NCBI RefSeq assembly: GCF_020283565.1
Contig: NC_060059.1
Coordinates: 50,473,157-50,537,156, forward strand
Source: Trifolium pratense
Taxonomy: Eukaryota > Streptophyta > Magnoliopsida > Fabales > Fabaceae
Reading direction: 5' to 3'
DNA length: 64,000 bases
Position 1 is the stretch's first letter, and each line of letters opens with the position of its first letter. The notes below the pieces were generated by a model. It was not told the DNA's origin. It was given only the letters and a program-made list of their open reading frames with translations, and ran no database searches. Of this stretch, positions 12,612-23,745 are shown piece after piece. The position numbers and the translations under genes are program-made.

Positions 12612-13072
12612 ATTTATCATTATTTTTATGTGTCACACAAGGCAGTAAATAGCAAGCATTAGGCCTGTGAGGGCGAAGTGCTTAAGATAATAAATAATCA
12701 ATCATGATTGGTGAAGAGGCAAATATACTCCTAACATGTGAAATTAACTGAGTAGTATTTTTCTAATAATTTTAGCCCAAGAAATTTGGAACAATGTCAC
12801 CTGGTTACGAGCTTTCAAGTCGGCGAATGATCGCCTCGCCGTGACGCAGGTGGATCCGAGAATAAGATCCTTCAGATTTTCAGTTATCTTCATCTAAGGA
12901 TTTAATCTCCTATATGATTTGTCTTCAGCGCTTCCAATGAATCACAACAAAGCGTGCCAATGCAACTGAGTGCTGGGAACTCGGTGACGCCATTTTCTTC
13001 ACTTGCTATGTAACGATGGGTATCTACTTCTCTCAAGGCCCTTCTGCTTCTTCTCTTTTTATATTTACCGCA
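12612..13072. other. LARD-like element interior between CACTA and copia
   Basis: Non-coding interior of the host LTR element; no domain recognised. It resumes at 17660 after the copia insertion. Confidence 0.6.
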
Positions 13073-13077
13073 ATCCC

Positions 13078-13326
13078 TGTTGAGAACTAAGTTGAAACAA
13101 GAACACAACAATTTGGACTAAAAAATGATATCTTTTATTAACTTCAAATTTGGCTTATATAATCATACAAAGATACGATGGACTAACTACTTAGCTAAAA
13201 TAAAGGTCTAGTGGAAATTGATAACTACCAACAAAATAGATGCAAATTAAACTTCCTAAAAACTAGGCATATCCCATAAGACTAGGATTTATTATAACAG
13301 AAACATTATATCAGTAAACTACTTCA
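13078..13326 (-). repeat. copia 3' LTR
   Basis: 249 bp, TGTTGAGAAC..TACTTCA on the plus strand; differs from the other LTR at two positions in the GATACGATGGAC stretch (near 13178-13185). Confidence 0.95.
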
Positions 13327-13358
13327 TTCCCTCCCTTAAACTAAATGTTGTGTCACAG

Positions 13359-16300
13359 TTAGTTTATATTTGGAATTTCACATACTCCCAGCAGCTTCTG
13401 AAAAACTTCAAGCTTCAATGGTTTGGTCATTATATCAGCAACTTGATCTTGACTCCTACAATGAATTAATTCGATTTCCCCCTTCTTGGACAGATTCCTC
13501 AAGAAATGAAACCTCACATCGATATGTTTACTGCGGCCATGCATAACAGGATTTTTAGACAACTTGATGGTCGAACTATTATCACACATTATAGATATAC
13601 AGTCTCCACAAGAGTGGCCCAGCTCCTCTAAAACTCTTTTCATCCAAACTCCTTGACAAGCACAAACTGCAGCAGCAACAAACTCAGCTTCTGTAGTTGA
13701 CAAAGTCACAATAGGTTGTTTTTTCGAACACCATGAAACAGCACCTGAACTCATTAAAAACACATAACTAGAAGTACTTTTCCTATCTTCTTCATCTCCA
13801 GCATAGTCGCTGTCTGTAAATGCTAACAGCTCACCATCTCCTCCTTTTTTATAATAAAGTCCATAATTAACGGTCCCTTTTAAATATCGAAGTAGTCTCT
13901 TAGCTGCTTGTAGATGAGTCTGCATTGGTTTTGTCATGTATCTACTGATAAGGCAAGTAGCGAACATCATGTCGGGTCTTGTGGCTGTGAGATACATTAA
14001 ACTTCCCACTAACTGCTTGTAGTATGTTTCATCCACAATGTTTCCATCTCCATTCCTGCTTACTTTGAAACCTGGAACTATTGGACTGGTCACTAAATTA
14101 CTTTCCATCATACCAAACCTTTTCAAAACCTCTGATGCATATTTTCTTTGGCAGATATAAATACCATCAGGTTTTTGCAGCACCTCAATCCCAAGAAAAT
14201 ACCTCATTTTTCCCAAATCAGACATATCAAACTCTCTTAACATAGAGCTTTTAAATTCCAACATCATAACTTCACAATTTCCAGTAAAAATTAAATCATC
14301 AACATAAACACTTACAATGATAATTTTTCCTTCATTGCTTCTCTTTGTGAATAATGTCTGCTCACTATCACACATATGAAATCCTTCACCAATGAAATGT
14401 GCTTCAATACGACTAAACCAAGCTCGTGGTGCTTGTTTTAATCCATACAAAGCTTTGTGTAGCTTGTAAACCAAATGCTCACTGCCTATCTTTTCATATC
14501 CTCTTGGTTGTTCCACATAAACATCTTCATCTAGCTTACCATGGAGGAAAGCCGATTTAACATCAAGTTGAAAAATCTGCCAGTTCTTGTGTGCAGCTAT
14601 AGCAATAATCATTCTTATTGTATCCATCCTTGCGACTGGTGCATAAACTTCTGTGTAGTCCACTCCATGCTTTTGAGAGTACCCTTTAACAACCAACCGA
14701 GCTTTGTACTTATCAATCTTTCCATGCTCATTGTACTTTGTTTTGTAAACCCATTTCACACCAATTCTTTTGGCTCCAGCAGGTAGTTCAGTGAGTGTCC
14801 ATGTCTGATTCTTTTCGATGGATTTGATTTCTTTTTCCATGGCCAGTCTCCAATTTTCACTCTTGACAGCTTCCTCAAAACACAAAGGATCAATTGACGC
14901 CATTAGAGCCATATGAGCTTCATCTTCAGATAAACCTTCTCCACTTTCAAAATCACTCATCCAGCCAGGAGGTCTTCTTTCTCTATATTCTTTCACTATC
15001 TCTTCACCTTCATTACTATCATGCTCCTCTTCACGGATCACTTCCCTTTCTTTTTCAACATTTCCTTGATTATCATTTTCACCCACTCTTTCTTCATTGT
15101 CATTTTCACTCACCCTTTCTTCATTCTCACCATCATTCCATTCTAAATCTGCTACTGTTTGTTTTTCCTCCCAATCCCATTGCTTATCTTCTTCAAAAAT
15201 CACATCTCTACTCACAACAATTTTTTTAGAAACTGGATCAAAGAACCTGTAGCCTTTTGATTCCTCGCTAACTCCCAATAAAACACAAGTAATGCTTCTA
15301 CTATCAAGTTTAGTCCTCTTTGCTTCAGGGACGTGAACATGTGCTATGCATCCAAAGACCCGAAAGTGATTAACCGAGGGTTTTACTCCACTCCAAGCCT
15401 CCTCAGGTGTTACATCCTTGACAGCCAATGTAGGACACCTATTTAGGACATAAATAGTCCAATTCACTGCCTCTGGCCAAAAAGTCTTAGGAATGTTTTT
15501 ATCAAATAGTAAGAAACGGACCATGTTCATTACAATTCTATTTTTTCTTTCTGCAACCCCGTTTTGTTGCGGAGTATAAGCAGTGGTTAATTGCCTCTTA
15601 ACCCCACTTTGTTTGCAAAAATCATTGAACTCGTTTGAATTAAATTCTCCTCCTCTATCGGTGCGCAGACACTTAATAGCCATCTCAGCTTCTTTTTCAA
15701 CCATAGTCTTAAAGCATTTAAAAGAATTTAAAGCTTCTGACTTTTCAACCAAAAAATACACCCATGATTTTCTACTATAATCATCAATGAATAACAAAAT
15801 GTACCTTTTATTGCTATTTGATGAAGGACTGATAGGACCACATATATCCGCATGAATGAGTTCCAATTTTTGAGTTGCTCTCCAATTACTCTTCTTTGGA
15901 ATAGGATCACGGTGTTGCTTTCCGTTGATGCAGTTAGTGCAGATCACAGATGAGATAGAGAATTGAGGAAGCCCGCGTACCATGTTCTTGTACAACAATG
16001 TTCTCAAACCCTTGTAGCTCAGATGACCATACCTACGATGCCAAAGATGGGATAAATCTTGTGCTTTTGTGTGAAAACATTGATCTGATTGTGCTTGAGG
16101 AGAAACTTGAGCTTGAGAACGCAATGTAAACATTCTATTGGTGCTCATGTTGGTCTGAATTATCAAACCCTTCTCTGGATGAAATATCTTGCACATCCCT
16201 CCTTTGATCAAAATTGCTAAACCTTTTTCTTGCAACTGTCCTATGCTCGAAAGATTATTTCTCAATTCTAGAATATAGTATACCTCGGTAACAATGAAAT

Positions 16301-16367
16301 TTGTTCCATTGAGCAGCAACTTCACACTTCCTTTGCCCACCACATTCATCTTAGTGTTGTTTCCCAA
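13359..16367 (-). CDS. copia Pol: integrase, reverse transcriptase, RNase H (downstream of nonsense codon)
   Basis: About 1,000 codons in the same frame as the Gag part. Order seen: rest of protease; GAG-pre-integrase with HHCC residues (His110, His115, Cys143, Cys146); integrase core with Asp174, Asp237 and Glu273, a DD35E arrangement; an acidic linker (about 400-470); reverse transcriptase with the YVDD box at 688-691; and RNase H near the C-terminus (STTEAEF, HIDVRFHF motifs). All key catalytic residues seen are kept. No ATG sits just after the TGA, so independent translation is unlikely; expression would need read-through or help in trans. Confidence 0.92.
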   Translation of the reverse strand: MGNNTKMNVVGKGSVKLLLNGTNFIVTEVYYILELRNNLSSIGQLQEKGLAILIKGGMCKIFHPEKGLIIQTNMSTNRMFTLRSQAQVSPQAQSDQCFHTKAQDLSHLWHRRYGHLSYKGLRTLLYKNMVRGLPQFSISSVICTNCINGKQHRDPIPKKSNWRATQKLELIHADICGPISPSSNSNKRYILLFIDDYSRKSWVYFLVEKSEALNSFKCFKTMVEKEAEMAIKCLRTDRGGEFNSNEFNDFCKQSGVKRQLTTAYTPQQNGVAERKNRIVMNMVRFLLFDKNIPKTFWPEAVNWTIYVLNRCPTLAVKDVTPEEAWSGVKPSVNHFRVFGCIAHVHVPEAKRTKLDSRSITCVLLGVSEESKGYRFFDPVSKKIVVSRDVIFEEDKQWDWEEKQTVADLEWNDGENEERVSENDNEERVGENDNQGNVEKEREVIREEEHDSNEGEEIVKEYRERRPPGWMSDFESGEGLSEDEAHMALMASIDPLCFEEAVKSENWRLAMEKEIKSIEKNQTWTLTELPAGAKRIGVKWVYKTKYNEHGKIDKYKARLVVKGYSQKHGVDYTEVYAPVARMDTIRMIIAIAAHKNWQIFQLDVKSAFLHGKLDEDVYVEQPRGYEKIGSEHLVYKLHKALYGLKQAPRAWFSRIEAHFIGEGFHMCDSEQTLFTKRSNEGKIIIVSVYVDDLIFTGNCEVMMLEFKSSMLREFDMSDLGKMRYFLGIEVLQKPDGIYICQRKYASEVLKRFGMMESNLVTSPIVPGFKVSRNGDGNIVDETYYKQLVGSLMYLTATRPDMMFATCLISRYMTKPMQTHLQAAKRLLRYLKGTVNYGLYYKKGGDGELLAFTDSDYAGDEEDRKSTSSYVFLMSSGAVSWCSKKQPIVTLSTTEAEFVAAAVCACQGVWMKRVLEELGHSCGDCISIMCDNSSTIKLSKNPVMHGRSKHIDVRFHFLRNLSKKGEIELIHCRSQDQVADIMTKPLKLEVFQKLLGVCEIPNIN

Positions 16368-16379
16368 TTTTACAGAATG

Positions 16380-17261
16380 TCAAAAATTTTCATCTAGTTC
16401 ACTGAACATAGTTCGATCACCACACATGTGATTAGAACATCCCGAATCAAGGAACCATGCATCTTCTCTTTTAGCATCATATAGCTCGACAAAGGACATT
16501 AAAAGCAGTTCTTCTTCATCATTCTCAACATAATTAGCTTCTCTATTATCAGGACATTCATACCGAAAATGCCCAAGTTTATGACACTGGTAACACTCCA
16601 TAGTTGCCTTGTTGAAATTTGTTCGACCTCTTCCTCGTCCTCTTCCTCTGAAGGCACCTCGACCACGACCTCTTCCTCCTTCATAAGTCACTTTCAAAGC
16701 TTGTTCATCACCATTGCGTCTTTGGAACTTCTGTTCATGTACTGTTAATGAGCTTTGTAACTCATCAATAGAAAGTGAATCAATGTCCTTTGACTCCTCA
16801 ATAGAACATACAATATAATTAAACTTCTCGGTTAAAGAGCGTAGAATTTTTTCCACCACCTTAACATCTGGCATATTTTCTCCATAAATTCGCATTTTGT
16901 TGGCCACCGTCATGACCCTTGAGAAATATTCTGTCATTCCTTCATCTTCCCTCATCTCAAGGATTTCGAATTCTCTGCGGAGAGCTTGAAGATGAGACCT
17001 TTTAACCCTTTCATTTCCTTCGTACTTTTTTTTCATTGCGTCCCATATTTCTTTAGAAGTATCCTTCTTAAGGATAGTATTGAGCACGGTTCGATCGATG
17101 GCTTGAAAGAGATAGTTCTTTGCTTTAAGATCCTTCAACTTCATCTCATCGTTCTTCTTTCGTTGCACTTCTGTCTGTGTTGTCCCACTTGCTGGCTCAA
17201 CAAAACCTGGATCAATCAAATCCCAATATTCCTTGGATCGTAGGAAATTTTCCATTAACAT
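16380..17261 (-). CDS. copia Gag and start of protease
   Basis: 293 codons from the first ATG; the frame is open a little further upstream, so the true start is unsure. It holds a UBN2-type Gag region (about residues 1-180), an arginine-glycine-rich stretch (196-213), one CCHC zinc knuckle (Cys223, Cys226, His231, Cys236) for RNA binding, and the aspartic protease active-site motif DSG (272-274) followed by CSNHM. It stops at TGA (16380-16382). The next frame continues in the same phase, so the break is a single nonsense codon inside the protease region. Confidence 0.9.
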   Translation of the reverse strand: MLMENFLRSKEYWDLIDPGFVEPASGTTQTEVQRKKNDEMKLKDLKAKNYLFQAIDRTVLNTILKKDTSKEIWDAMKKKYEGNERVKRSHLQALRREFEILEMREDEGMTEYFSRVMTVANKMRIYGENMPDVKVVEKILRSLTEKFNYIVCSIEESKDIDSLSIDELQSSLTVHEQKFQRRNGDEQALKVTYEGGRGRGRGAFRGRGRGRGRTNFNKATMECYQCHKLGHFRYECPDNREANYVENDEEELLLMSFVELYDAKREDAWFLDSGCSNHMCGDRTMFSELDENF

Positions 17262-17390
17262 GCTCCAATGGTCATAGTGACCATCAAAACGTGGAATAGC
17301 TGGTTGTTCAAAACTCCCTTCTGTAGTTATTTTTCTAGCTGCTGCAAGAAATTCAAAGACTGCTGCTTTGATATATCAGGCCCAGTGGGG

Positions 17391-17402
17391 GCTCTGATAC
17401 CA
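17391..17402 (-). other. primer binding site (initiator tRNA-Met type)
   Basis: Minus-strand TGGTATCAGAGC, three bases inside the 5' LTR. This is the standard copia PBS. Confidence 0.9.
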
Positions 17403-17405
17403 AAT

Positions 17406-17654
17406 TGTTGAGAACTAAGTTGAAACAAGAACACAACAATTTGGACTAAAAAATGATATCTTTTATTAACTTCAAATTTGGCTTATATAATCATACAAAG
17501 ATACAATGAACTAACTACTTAGCTAAAATAAAGGTCTAGTGGAAATTGATAACTACCAACAAAATAGATGCAAATTAAACTTCCTAAAAACTAGGCATAT
17601 CCCATAAGACTAGGATTTATTATAACAGAAACATTATATCAGTAAACTACTTCA
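17406..17654 (-). repeat. copia 5' LTR
   Basis: 249 bp, same ends as 13078-13326, with GATACAATGAAC at the variable site. In element orientation it lies upstream of the PBS and gag, so it should hold the promoter. Confidence 0.95.
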
Positions 17655-17659
17655 ATCCC

Positions 17660-19963
17660 GCTGTAGAGCACAACAGTTCGGAGAGCTTATTAGAAATAAC
17701 GCCTCATATGTGCGGAGCTGTAACGGCGAATTTGATGTGCGGCGTGGCGTGTCCTGGTCATATGTTGTCTACTATCATTATATAAAATATTTGTATGGCG
17801 ACTTGTACCATACTTTAGCCGCCTTCACTCTGCTCGATTGGAAAATTATATAACAGAATCTATTATTACAGAATCAGACTAATTAGTCATGACAAAACAG
17901 TAATTATAATGGAATATATTATCAATTGAGTTATCCAAAACGTAAATGCACTTAACCTTGAGGAAACATATCCTATGTTTTTGATAAATTCGTGAACTAC
18001 TGATTCGTATTACGAACAAATATTAATTAATTATGATGAGCATATGACCAATTTTGAAGAAAAGGACAGAGGTAAACAGTCATGGAACCCGAATTCTGTT
18101 ATGTGAATTCTATGCCGTGCGAAACCAAACAAATGTTTTGTTTTCCGGAAACTGTTGGTGACGAACAGTTTTAGCGGGCGATAGCTTTTGGCGGTTACCT
18201 TTATGACCGCCTTCATCTACTCGTCCTTCCGCCCCTGCGCTATGATGAACTTTACACTCTCATTAGTTGAATGAACTGTAATTATAAGAAGTAACTAAAA
18301 ATATAATCAGCTTGTACAATAACCAGGTGCTGAAAAGAATCATAGTCTGAAATTATAGTATATGATAACTAGGTGTTAGCATGGAAACAAATTGAATTAC
18401 TATTAATGGAGGTATACCAAGCATCAATATTAGGAGCATCAAAATGCTCTCAAAATTAGTGGTCTTTCTACTCAATTACATAAACATGTCATGAAGAGGA
18501 AATATATGGCTATATATAAAATTGGTGAAATTCACCAGAGCTTGTATGGATGTCACCTGGATAATGAACTGATGTGGTTTTTATTTATGTGTGTGTTCAA
18601 TTCTCTTAGTTGCATGATTTCGCTGACAGTGACGTCCATATTTGAAACAATGATGAGTGAAGTTGCGCCACCGACAATTTGGCAGCGAGACGACGACGTT
18701 GGATGGCGACAACAGTTCGGCGACACGGCAGACTCAAATCCACGCCATTGATCACCCAAAATTAAACATGAATGAATCAAATTAAAATAGAGGCAACAAA
18801 TGAATGAACTGAATTGAATTAGAAACCACCATAGCATCAAACCAAATATGTTAAATCTCATATGTTTATTATTTTTGTTTTAAAACATCCAAATCAGTAT
18901 CATGATAACAAGCATAGAACTAGCCTTTATCAAGATGAAAGCTATAACATCAGCAGGTAAATCTAATCATGTCTTTTCATTGGACTCCATATACTCCCTC
19001 CGTCCCAAAATATAAGCAAAAGTTGGTCAACAAAAGTGAATGTATCTGATCCAAATTTTGAACCAAATACATCAAGTTTGTTTGACTCATTTTTGCTTAT
19101 ATTTTGGGACGGAGGGAGTAACCAACCTAAGATTCTATATAATATATATAAAACAATTTTTCAACAACTATGACATTAATAACAAAACTTTTTAATCATA
19201 TTGCTACCTTCCAATGTTCATGAGAATGATTCAAGGCTCTTCCCTTTGGTACTGATATTAAGTATTAGATTGAGACTTTTTAAGTACTGATATTTAGTAT
19301 TTGATAACATAGAGCAGTAGAATATTTTCACTTCTTTTAACAAGGCCAAGACAAAGATTGCAACTTGTATAAAACTACACCTATATACTTAGCATACTGT
19401 ACGTTATTAACTAACAATAAGTTTGACAGTAATTCATTGTTTCCACATCATACGGGTTCTCTCAAACATAAATCATTGGATGTATACATTGTCCCAAACT
19501 GTATCCAAAATGAACTAATAATATTAATGGTTAAATTTTGTTTATTCTTCTCTGTCGTGTATTTTGGTTTCCAAAGTTGCCGTGAGAAAATCCGAACCTC
19601 CGTTCATCTTCATGTTGTCGCCGCACCAGAAACCTTCGCGAAAGAAAACTCATGGGAGACAGGATTGTATATGTCGTACTCATTTGAATCAAACTCGCTG
19701 ATTGCCGGAAAGCGCGGCGATTCGTCATTCAGCGGTTTTGATGATAACAGGGAAATCGTTCAATGGTTTACCATTGAAATATTATTGTGATTCGATATTG
19801 GGACATTGGGACACTTAATAACTGATGAGCCCTCCGCACCGCATTGAATGTAGTTGTATGTTCTGAAATAACCTCCGATACGAAGTTGTTGTTGAGTCGA
19901 TGAACAAGATGAAACTTGAGGCCTGGGAATCGTTTTACCGAGGCTCCACGGTGGGCGCCAAAA
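17660..19963. other. LARD-like element interior, right part
   Basis: Non-coding apart from a Stowaway MITE at 18994-19118. Short open frames here show no known protein motif. The end (19945-19962) is the PBS-like region of the host element. Confidence 0.6.
18994..19118. mobile_element. Stowaway-type MITE
   Basis: 125 bp, terminal inverted repeats CTCCCTCCGTCCCAAAATAT, flanked by TA on both sides (18992-18993, 19119-19120). Tc1/mariner-derived MITEs have this structure. It sits inside the LARD-like element. Confidence 0.9.
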
Positions 19964-20334
19964 TGTTCCGGTAAAGAACAAAGGAGGTTTGTATTATTCA
20001 AGATTGATAATGGATACAAGTATGATCAGAGAAAAAATTGTTTCTCTTTACAAGAATGAAAGAATTGTGTCTCACTATTCTCTTGAAGAAGACCCTATTT
20101 ATAGGCAAAACATCTCCCTCTTGCTTATTAAGTAACCGCCTTGCTTGTAGAGGAATTCATGGATAGTGAGCGGTTTCTTTTCCTTCTTCTCCAAGCCATG
20201 GTGGATCATGCACATCATGTGTTTTTCATGGTTGTTTTCACGCTTCTCCTTTAGATGCTCCCATTGGGCTTTGATGTATTGGGTCGTTCGATATTGGGTC
20301 TTGCTAAATATATCTTGGACCGTTGCCCAGTCCA
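19964..20334 (-). repeat. LTR (right; 5' LTR of the LARD-like element)
   Basis: 371 bp partner of 8883-9254; followed by the target duplication ACGGG. Confidence 0.85.
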
Positions 20335-20620
20335 ACGGGTAAAATTGGAATAAAAATTAATAAGTTATAGACTAATTGAATTAAACAAGTGATATGCATG
20401 ATTTAACATATATTCAATAAATTATAGTCCTTTCTTTTTTTTTTTCGAATAGAAATTTGGTGGTGTTTTAGATATAGTTTTCTGGTTTCTTTTTTTGAAT
20501 AAATATTTTATGGTTTGTTGTTGTTCTTCTTTTTTGGATATACATGTTGTATTAATAGTAATTTCATATATTATTTGTTGTGTAATTGAATTATCAGGAT
20601 GAAAAAAATTCGGTAGTGCC

Positions 20621-20802
20621 TAATTTTTTTTAGCCACACTTGAAAGTTATGGCTAGGTCTGCCATTGCACCGATCAATGAGTTCTTATATTTTGAGACGA
20701 AGGAAATGTAATATAGAGATAAATAAATAAATAAATAAGAACTTATTGATCGGTGCAATGGCGGACCTAGCCATAACTTTCTAGTTTGGCTAAAAAAAAT
20801 TA
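20621..20802. mobile_element. inverted-repeat MITE
   Basis: Arms of about 60 bp (left TTTAGCCACACTTGAAAGTT, right its near-complement) enclose an (AAAT)n-rich loop. No target duplication assigned. Confidence 0.65.
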
Positions 20803-21161
20803 ACCACGGTTCGGAATTTATTTTCCATGTGTTAGATTTCGGAACCTAGAATTTGAACAAGAACTTTTCAAACGTCAATTATTACTCATTGTAATTTGTA
20901 TTGTTACTTCTTGGATTAGGATTCACTGCATTTAAATCTTCCTACAATTCCTAAATTTAAGCACAATTGCCCCTCTTTAGTTTTTTTATTAGAATTTTAT
21001 TTTCTCTCTCCTTTCAAAAAAAGCATTCATTTCTTACAAACACATGTGACTTTAGATGAATGTCGAGAGTATAGCTGCAGCAAATCTAAATCCATCACTT
21101 CAAATCTATACACTTAATCACATTGTCTCCTTCACAAATTCTTTCTATACTCATTTGGAGT

Positions 21162-21858
21162 TAGGGGTGCTCGCGGTTCGGTTTGGATCGGTTTTGAGGC
21201 AAAAACTCATCCGATCCAAAAATAAATTCATTTGCGGTTTGGTTCGGTTTTGGATGACAAATAAAAAAAATCCGATCCAATCCGATCCAATATTATGCGG
21301 TTTAATTTGGATCGGTTTTTGGATATCCAAATTATAAATTGTAATTTTTTTTTAATAAATATAAATATTATAAAAAACACTACAAAATAATAGTTTGACA
21401 TTTTTGACAAAATAAATATTAAGTTTGATGTAAAATATAACATATAATATATTGAAAATTAATATTTTGGAATGACAATTACCAATTATATTCGAAACAT
21501 ATAAAAAGTAAAAAAAATAGATTAAATTAAACTAACATATAGTATTATCAAAATTTAAAATAGATTAAATTAAACTAACATATAGTATTAATTAACAAAA
21601 TTTAAAATGGAAAAAAAAGGTTAATGCAATATATATATTTATACTAATAAAAAGATAAATAAATATTAAAATATATGTATGCGGTTTGGTTCGGTTTGGA
21701 TCGGTTTTAAGAAATCAATCCGAAATCCGATCCGATCCAGCGGTTTTCACAAAAGAACATCCAAACACATCCAAAAAACTTCGGTTTTTTGCGGTTATCG
21801 GTTTTTTTGGATCGGTTATCGGTTTTTATTTGGATTGGTTTGGATTTGAGCACCCCTA
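21162..21858. mobile_element. hAT-type MITE
   Basis: 697 bp with terminal inverted repeats TAGGGGTGCTC/GAGCACCCCTA and a perfect 8-bp target duplication TTTGGAGT (21154-21161 and 21859-21866). Subterminal regions are packed with GGATCGGTTTT-like motifs in both orientations. The 8-bp duplication is diagnostic for hAT elements. Related elements lie at 47701-48307 and 55509-55881. Confidence 0.9.
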
Positions 21859-21866
21859 TTTGGAGT

Positions 21867-22969
21867 TGAAGATAAGGTAATATGTTTTCAATCCATTTTT
21901 TTGTGCATTCGTAGTTTTGAATCTTGTATTATTATATACACACACTAGTACAATTCAAATTCTATGTTCTGAACTAAATAGGAATGTCCAAAACTTGCAT
22001 TTTTCTTCAAGTGTCTCTATTTTAACAAGTTTTTTTTACCAATATGTTTATCTATTTTTGTTATGTTTTGGTGATTTATTTGTGGTTATGACTTCTAAAG
22101 TATATCACTGATGCTTTGTGGCAATGGGAGGATAATTTTGTGGAGACACAAAATGTGTTTCAAAATCTAATGAAAAGGTGACTGTTCTGGACAAGACTTT
22201 TGGACTGAACCAAGATCAATGTCAAATACATCGATTCAATGTCATGTTCATGGTTTATATATACAAATCTCACAAGGTATGCATTATTCTAACCTCTACC
22301 TCCACCTTAAGCTTATACTGACTTCGGCGTCGGAGCGTTATCTGCAGGTACCCCCATCCCCCTCGTTTGCATCGTCGGCCATCTCCATGTTCGGATTCTG
22401 ACCTCCAGCTCGGAGCATTTCTTCCACTGATCCATCAATGTGAGTTCTCTACCTCTTTTTTTATCTCTTAAGATAAAACTTGAGTTCTGTTACGAACAGT
22501 GACCAACCAACAAATAAAGACAACTTCATCGTATTGAGTGATGATTGAAGCGGTAATCTAGTTGACATGTATAATATATGGTTTATTTTGTAATATTTTG
22601 TTTTAAGATATTAGATATTATGCACCGACACTTTGTGTGGTCCTCAATGCACCGGTACTTTTTGTGGTTTTAATATCATCGACAGTTCTATGGTCATTAG
22701 AGCACTCGCATCATCAAATTCATTTAGCTTCTTTAAATGTGTTCCACTTAATATATTTTATATTATTTTAGACTTCTCAATTATTTAAACAACTCAACTA
22801 CATTTTTTAAATATCCATATAATTCATTAAATACTCTAAAATGGGTCCCACTTAATTTGTCGATTGTTTGAAACAACAAGAAGAAAAACAACAAAAGCCA
22901 CACCTACGTGGCACTTAAGATACGTGCACAAGCAGATGAACGTGCTTTAGTGTATGAGCCATGCATATA
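21867..22969. other. intergenic spacer with a possible LTR remnant
   Basis: No convincing gene. Around 22315-22440 there is a segment (GACTTCGGCGTCGGAGCG, then CTGCAGGTACCCCC) that resembles the R/U5 part of plant LTR retrotransposons, but no partner LTR was found. Confidence 0.3.
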
Positions 22970-23093
22970 CTCTCTCCGTCCCAAAATATAAGTAAAAGTT
23001 GGTCAATAAAAGTGAATGTATTTGGTCCAAATTTTTAACTAAATACATCAAGTTTCTTTGACTCATTTTTGCTTATATTTTGGGACGGAGGAG
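22970..23093. mobile_element. Stowaway-type MITE
   Basis: CTCTCTCCGTCCCAAAATAT at the left, its inverted copy at the right, TA on each side (22968-22969, 23094-23095). Same family as 18994-19118. Confidence 0.9.
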
Positions 23094-23745
23094 TATATCA
23101 ATTATCCCCTTTTACCGACAAGAAACTGTTGCAAACAGTCAAGACACTACACATTTTCAACTTCTTATTTTCTGTTGTGGTTCATTTTCTTCTTATCACT
23201 ACACAATTTTTGTTCAAATTTCAAGTTTGCAAGTTATCATGTGTGCTACAGCTGTATCACCTCAACTTCACTAATTGACTGTATTGAAATCCTAGAAGTA
23301 CTATAGGTAGACGGCATCAACATAATTTTAAACGTTGCGGTACAACAAACTAAAAAAAAAAGGCTAAATTATATTTTTGACCCTCTAATTTTCACAAACT
23401 AATAATTGTGGATGCCGAAGGAATTGACTCGATTCAGGTGTTTGTTTGTTGAATGCTTTCATTCTTCTGTCGTAGTCGTTGTTTGTTTTGCTTGCCCACG
23501 ACTTGTTTGAATAATTGACTGACCCAAAATGAAGAAGCAAATTTGATTTTTAAGGAAAAATGAGAAAAGATAGATAGCCGCCATGGTCTCTGTATGTTGT
23601 TGTTCATCACCTCTACTTATAGACCTGTCTCTGTTCTTACCATCTCACAAACCTTTCAACTCTGTCTAGGCTATTATTCCTTTCTACTGTGTTTCTCTTC
23701 ACTTGAAACACAAATATTTCTGAAGCATTAGCTCGTTCTCATACC

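Larger units (their letters stand above)
13078..17654 (-). mobile_element. Ty1/copia LTR retrotransposon, nearly intact and young
   Basis: 4,577 bp with 249-bp LTRs (13078-13326 and 17406-17654) that differ at only two sites, and a 5-bp target duplication ATCCC (13073-13077 and 17655-17659). On the minus strand the PBS TGGTATCAGAGC (17391-17402) matches the 3' end of initiator tRNA-Met, and a purine tract AAGGGAGGGAA sits next to the 3' LTR (13327-13338). It encodes gag-protease and integrase-RT-RNase H in one frame, interrupted by a single TGA. It lies inside the LARD-like element. Confidence 0.95.
8883..20334 (-). mobile_element. non-coding LTR retrotransposon (LARD-like), host of two nested elements
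   Basis: Direct repeats at 8883-9254 and 19964-20334 begin TGTTCC(A/G)GTAAAGAAC and end GCCCAGTCCA (TG..CA). The flanks carry a 5-bp target duplication ACGGG at 8878-8882 and 20335-20339. On the minus strand a PBS-like TGGCGCCCACCGTGG lies just inside the right LTR (19945-19962), and a purine-rich CTTGGGGGACTG borders the left LTR (9255-9266), so the element reads right to left. By eye the LTRs differ at about 17-18 of 371 sites (about 95% identity). Subtracting the nested CACTA and copia elements leaves roughly 4.8 kb without gag/pol similarity, which fits a large non-autonomous derivative. Confidence 0.85.

Noticed and set aside
14541..15229. Open frames on the plus strand inside the copia element
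   Set aside because: Antisense shadows of the Pol coding sequence.
19365..19790. 141-codon plus-strand frame
   Set aside because: It lies within the LARD-like element interior, has no recognisable domain and no support from neighbours.
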